NCBI GenBank assembly: GCA_949987705.1
Contig: OX465281.1
Span: 4,628,001-4,692,000 of the forward strand
Length of the DNA: 64,000 nucleotides
Source of the DNA: Thereva unica
Lineage: Eukaryota; Arthropoda; Insecta; Diptera; Therevidae
Direction of reading: 5' to 3'
The first letter of the stretch is position 1. Each line of letters starts with the position of its first letter. A program made the translations under genes and the position numbers. A model generated the notes under the pieces. It made no database searches, was not told the DNA's origin, and worked only from the letters and a program-made list of their open reading frames with translations. Positions 58,986 to 64,000 of this stretch are shown here, one piece after another.

Positions 58986-59758
58986 ATTGTGGTCGTCTGC
59001 GTGCACTTGCAGCAGACCTAGCTGACTACGCAATGCCTCGCACATCTCCTTTTGAATGTGATATCGTCCAGTGGCCTGATCTTGATCGCTGCCCTGTTGG
59101 CGTTCATCCTTACCTACAATTCTTTATCCAAGTGCGAAGTTGACTTTGTGTAGATTTTCTTCTGCAGTCGAAAGCTTGAAGCTCCATCAAAAAGTCTTCC
59201 TTTTGCGTCCATCTGACGGGCGTTAACTCACTCCCAAAGGTCCGTTAAGGAAGTTTCGGATCTGATTAGCCTTTATAGTGGGTTTTTGTTGTTCCCCGGA
59301 AATTTCTCCTCTTTTTTTCAATTTTTCGGCTACTTCTTCCGCTCTACTTTCGTCCAGACAGACCCTTCTTTCCCGCTATTCTATTGGTCCCTATCGCTCG
59401 ACTCCCTCAGGTGCTTCCAGAATTCTGCACTTTCTGTGGCCTCCTACGATCGTTTTGTGTAGTTTTTTCGCCACTGTTCGTGCCCTTTTTCCTCTCCGCT
59501 TTCTTCCTGCGCCTTGAAATAGGTCGCTTTTATTTTTCTTAACATAACTAATATGAAGCGGGCGGTGTTGTTCAACGCATTAAGGTCGTCCATAAGCCAT
59601 TTTATTTGAGCTCATAGGTTTTTGAAAAGCGAGTGTTGTCCTATGACTGGTGCTGATAGACTGTACCTTTCCCCGAGAACACGAGAAGGAAACAATCTTT
59701 CACTTAATGTGTAAATGAGAGGCTCTGGAAAGGTAAAACCAGACAAGGAACATTAAGC
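58986..59758. other. Unassigned stretch
   Basis: A 79-codon plus frame at 59278-59517 has no motif I know. It may include further RTE endonuclease decay, not supportable by eye. Confidence 0.4.
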
Positions 59759-59764
59759 AGTTGC

Positions 59765-60535
59765 CTTTTGGAAGGTGTTGGTTTTGTATATTCATGTTAC
59801 CATTTGGTGTTGGTTTGGTGTTAGTTGGTTTTAATTGGTGTGGATTTTCATTTTAGTTCTGATATTAGTTTAAGTAGTTTGACCTGGCTTTGATATTAGT
59901 ATTGATGCTATTGGTGGGTGTTATGTGGTGTTGGGTTGGTGTCATGGGGTGTTGGTTTCGGTTTATTTAGTATTGGTTTTGGTGTTATTTGATCTTGGTT
60001 TGGTTTTATTTATCGTAAATTGGTGTTATTTGATGTGAGTCGTTATAATTTCATATTTATTTACGGTTAGTTTTGTTATGATTTGGTGTGACTTGGTGTT
60101 AATTGGTGTTATAAGATTCCGGTGTTATTTGGTGATGGTTTGCGGTTATTTTTTGCTGTTCTAGGATTGTAAATTAGAGTTATTTGGTTTTTTTTTTGGT
60201 TTTAGCTGTGATATCAATTGGTGTTGGCTTGGTGTTTGACAGCTATTTTTGACGTTGGTTAAATGTCACTTGGTCTTGGTGTTGGTTTGAAGTTAGTTGG
60301 TATATATCTAGTGTTATTTCATCTTGATTTAGTGATATGTGCCGTAATTTGGTTTTATTTGATGAAACTTTGTTTATTTGGTTGTAGTTTGGTGTTATCT
60401 GGTGCAAATTGGTGTTATATGGTGAAAATTGGTGTTATATGGTGCAAATTGGTGTTATATGCTCTTAGTTTAAGTGTTTGTTGGTGTTATTTGTGTTTAT
60501 TTGATGTAAAACGTGCGAATTTGGTCTGTGGTTAC
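59765..60535. repeat. G/T-skewed degenerate repeat of TTGGTGTTA-type units
   Basis: For about 770 bp the plus strand is dominated by G and T with very few C. Units such as TTGGTGTTATTTGG, TTGGTTTGGTGTTA and GCAAATTGGTGTTATATGGT recur at irregular spacing. The clearest tandem part is at 60394-60460. The same unit type returns at 63925-64000. Confidence 0.8.
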
Positions 60536-60544
60536 TCAGGATCT

Positions 60545-63260
60545 TATATAACCTGAACTAGAGAGGCAAAAGTTGTATTCCCTAACTGTAATTGCATAGT
60601 CGATGTTGTCCAGGTAAAGAATTTCAATTTAGTTTTAACCTATCGATTGGTCGATCAATTTCAGAGGACAGAACCCACTTAAAATATTGAAATGTAAATA
60701 CGATTGTATAATCAATAATTTGTTCTCTAGAGACGAGTATGTTAACAAAGGCAAAAAAAGGATTTCTAAATGATTGTGAAATCCTTGAAAGAATTCTAAG
60801 AAAACAAAGGCCAATTTTCGTAAACCTTTTAGGACTATGGAGCCCCATGAAAAATTAGGAACCGATCGTAATTTGCCTTTGGCCCAACACAGAAACAAGA
60901 AAGCGCACAGATCCCGGTTCATATATAGGAATGCCCCAAATGCTTGCTCCTTTTCGTCCTTTTTTGTTCGCTCGCCCCTGATTAGATTGCGCCCACATTT
61001 CTTCTGTGTAGCATATCGTTACGGTAACAGTTCCCTTGTTTCTATCACTTAGTCGGGATTTATTATAATTTATTGCCACCTAACCAAGGATTTTTTGTGC
61101 CACTATTCTCGCGGCTCGCCATTGTTCTACAAGGATAGCCGAGCGGAGATATATGATCGGAAGTAACGCCCACCACAGATACCAGGCGAAGCGTCTTCCT
61201 GATAAAAAATTTTTTTTTTTTTTAGGAGCACCAGGAACAGGACTAGAAACTCCCGACTGGAATTACCCAAGCGAAAGATTGAGAGTGAATTGAAAAAAAA
61301 AAAAAGAAAAATAGAAAGAAAGTAAAAAGGAGAAATCGTCCAAGGGCCTTATGGTCGGTCCCTGACTCCAAAAAACGCACATACAAGCATATAGATGGCC
61401 CTGGCTCGTCCTGGAACTTAGTATAAAATCGCACAAAGGGCTTCAACGCTCGTAAAATGCAAAATCGGAGCGATATGTTAATGCAAATGTTAGCGATTGC
61501 TGTAATTTACATACACATTCGCACTCGAGGACGTACAGCAAGAAAGGGGAGCAAAAAAACTGGGACATAAGGGATGTTGGTCCCTTTTGATATCAGCGCC
61601 AGAACTGTTTGCTTCCAAGACTTATACACATCCTTGCCGGTCTCGGGGTAAGTTATAGACGGGCGGAACTAGGTCTGTTTGGGGCCGTGCGGTAGGGTAG
61701 GGGTCGAGGTCAATTCAGGAGTAACGTTTGTGGGCTGCTCGAGTGCGCTGCAGAGCTGTGTGTGGAGGACTTGCTTCTTGCTTACACTGTTTAGGGGTTA
61801 ACATCCGCCCCTCCCCTCCACCTATACCCCCACCATATCGCATCGGTCCGGGACTTTCGTTGGCAGTTTTTCGATTTTATTTTTGTGAAAAAGCTTTGAA
61901 GACTTCCCTTCTGGGGCCATTCCAAGTTATTCGCTTTTCATGCAAATATGCGGGCGAGCACAGGCCCAGTAGGACTTGTAATGGCTATGGAAACGATTTG
62001 GTAATCACAATTCACAAACTCTAGACCTTACCGCACGCAATACCAACTGCATTACATTTACATTGCAATGTCCGCCCTGGTAAGGCCTTTCTTTTTACAT
62101 TATACAGGTTTTTACATACAGGTCATTACATTTTGCATTACTTTGTATTAACTTCCGATTTTCACCAAAAAAATAATTGATTGAAATTTCAGCGGTTGCC
62201 AAAAGTCCTACTGGGGGATGTCTATGGGTGTGTGTGCTGGCATGCATGTGTGTGTGCGCCCCTATGTCCCTACTACGTAAAAATTGAATTAAGAGAAGAA
62301 TTCAAATATTTGGGAAGAACTCAAATTGAAAAGCCAAAAGCAAAATATGTACTCGTTTATTATAGCCGTCGACTCGAGAAGTTACCTACGAATGATCCTT
62401 AACGAGGGGTGGGGATGCCCCCGGAAATCGGCGGAGCGGGCGAAGCGGAAGGGTGTTGTATGCGTGTGCTCCGTTCACCATCTAACTCGTACTCTTCTGG
62501 TGCTGCGGCTCTTTGATACTTGTGTGCTCTCTGACAGGATTCAAGGACACGAGATTAAATTTCTTTCCTAGGGCTTGTCTGATTTTTTATTCCTTTTTTT
62601 TTTTTATATATTTGGTTTTATTTTTGTGGAATATGGGGTTTTATGGGATGTGTGAGTGTGAAGCAAATCAAAGTCAAATATTCAGGAATGCTTTTGTTTA
62701 TGCTGTGAATTTATGCGTCCTTGAGCTTTGAGCTTGGCATAGACACGTTCTTTTCGATGGTGTTTTTCTTTTTTTTTTTAGTACGCCGAGGTTGTTTGGG
62801 AAATTTTTATATAGATGGGTTTTCCCTGCTTATTTGCACTTTTTTTTTATTCAATTTTCAAGAAGTAAGTCATAGAGGAGCGAGAGTGTTTAAATCGATT
62901 GGGAAATTCCGGGAATTTGTAACATATTTGCTGGTGGTATTTCAGGGCAGGGCAGTAACCTCAGGTATGTTTCTCGTGGGCAGTTGGGCTAATCGATTGC
63001 TTTAAAGGTAATGGGGATGGATGTCGAAGTCAATCGATAGGTGAGAATATTTATACAAAAATGTACAGTATGCTTGGCTCCTCTTTAAAATGTTTAGAGA
63101 GTTATGCCGCGCTGTATTTGTATTTTGATATTAATTCGCCTTACAAGAGTCTGAACTGTGCTAGCATGAATGGCGGGAGTGGGGTTTCGCCAGTCCCTAA
63201 AATCTAGTTCTTTAAAACAAATCGCAAAAAATTCCAAAAATCAAGTGATGTCTACCACAA
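60545..63260. other. Long non-coding stretch, no gene seen
   Basis: T and A runs at 61210-61223 and 61292-61303 could pair with each other. TG-type repeats lie near 62228-62260. T runs occur near 62595-62605 and 62768-62779. No exon or transposon end recognised. Confidence 0.45.
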
Positions 63261-63266
63261 GACTTT

Positions 63267-63440
63267 GGGGGTTTCAGTAGCCTAGGGAGTAAGACGTCTG
63301 GCTACAATCCCAGAGGTCCCGGGTTCGAATCTCGGCCAGCCCCACGGTCCTTCGCCTTGTTCACTTCCCCACCTACATAACTTTCCTTCTTTCTTCTTCC
63401 CTCTTTTCATTCCTGATTCCTCTTGTCATAGCCTTCCTGA
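63267..63440 (+). repeat. tRNA-derived SINE, best-preserved copy
   Basis: The head GGGGGTTTCAGTAGCCTAGG carries an A box (TAGCCTAGGGAGTAAGACG) and a B box (GGGTTCGAATC). It is followed by the junction CACGGTCCTTCGCC, then CCACCTACATAACTTTCC, a TTC-rich tail and GATTCCTCTTGTCATAGCC. Three other copies in the window share the head, junction or tail. The head is too changed for a functional tRNA, and the extra 100 bp identify it as a SINE. Confidence 0.88.
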
Positions 63441-63924
63441 TCCATGATATGGTATTTTAATCAACAAGAATTTCCCTACAAGAATTACGAAGAAGAGTTG
63501 ATCTCAGAAGACAATCCATCCATCAATCTAAAAAACCAACCAAAGTCGAGCCTTCATCTCCCTGACGGTATTTATCCTAGGTTGGCGGTTCCTTGGGTCA
63601 TGCCTCCAGTTCTGGATGTATTCCATTGCCTGGATCATTTCCGTTGAGTTTGTCCTGTTCGAGCTATGCATTGAGGATATATAATGGACATGACATGGGT
63701 TTTTTTTACCGTGGTAGATTATCAGCCCAACTCCCAATCTGGTGTTTTCTTCGTTTTTACGCGCACAATACTCTCCTTTCACCCTCCTCAGTCTGTTACA
63801 CCTTTTAAAGACAATAGGTGTCTCTGTTCGCCTTAAATTCTTCTTCAGGTAGTACCTGTTGGGTTAAATCGTAGCCGTAGCTATTCATCTACCGATTTAC
63901 TTTTCAAAGCTAAATTCTGTTTTT
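63441..63924. other. Unassigned stretch
   Basis: An 84-codon minus frame at 63528-63782 has no motif I recognise. Confidence 0.4.
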
Positions 63925-64000
63925 TGGTGTTCAGTTGGTGTTAATTTTGATATTAATTAGTTTTATTTGGTGTTGGATTGGAGTTATCTGAGTTTGATTG
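63925..64000. repeat. G/T-skewed repeat, continues past window
   Basis: TTGGTGTT units (TTTTTGGTGTTCAGTTGGTG and similar) of the same kind as 59765-60535, running to the window edge. Confidence 0.7.

Noticed and set aside
63267..63345. Functional tRNA gene
   Set aside because: A and B boxes are present but the stems do not pair well, and the same non-tRNA tail follows related copies elsewhere; a SINE fits better.

Overview
This 64 kb window is nuclear DNA from an animal, most likely an insect and possibly a fly. The only host coding sequence I can support is an alpha-tubulin exon at the left edge. The mobile elements are of arthropod type: jockey-, LOA- and RTE-like non-LTR retrotransposons, BEL/Pao, mariner, hAT-like and foldback elements, and a tRNA-derived SINE. 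The species cannot be named from the sequence. No operons, bacterial genes, CRISPR arrays or rRNA genes were seen.

Layout. 1-373 (-) is a partial alpha-tubulin exon with its splice acceptor. 0.7-8.3 kb holds a broken reverse transcriptase (RT), a complete non-autonomous hAT-like element with an 8-bp target duplication, a SINE, an AAGCTT-palindrome array, and a decayed 'family A' retrotransposon split by a 0.93-kb LTR element. 10.5-16.4 kb holds a BEL/Pao pol remnant carrying a mariner-type MITE, a family A copy with an open RT frame, a mariner-like transposase remnant, an RTE remnant, and copy 1 of a dispersed repeat called R here. 19.3-22.8 kb holds two foldback elements, a second palindrome array and another family A copy. 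22.8-27.2 kb is low-complexity non-coding DNA.

27.4-31.7 kb holds a 5'-truncated RTE element with one long open frame and a 14-bp target duplication, two MITEs, and fragments of RTE and of an endonuclease. 33.8-36.3 kb holds the second hAT-like copy, a SINE, an RT scrap and R copy 2. 36.3-40.6 kb is non-coding. 40.6-44.4 kb holds a duplicated TATA/initiator sequence, a SINE split by a decayed mariner, and family A and LOA-like pieces. 45.6-50.5 kb is a nested locus: a jockey-type RT (family B) is cut by a foldback MITE and again by a 3.15-kb LOA/family A chimera. 54.8-59 kb holds three LOA or RTE remnants and a family A scrap. 59.8-60.5 kb is a G/T-skewed repeat tract, and 63.3 kb holds the best-preserved SINE.

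Apart from the tubulin exon, no host exon was recognised. The elements do not act together as a pathway. Their nesting gives a relative history: family B before its MITE and the LOA/A chimera; SINE before mariner; old family A before the LTR element; BEL/Pao before its MITE. Clade names rest on motif recognition by eye, without database searches. 'Family A', 'family B', 'R' and 'LOA-like' are working labels.
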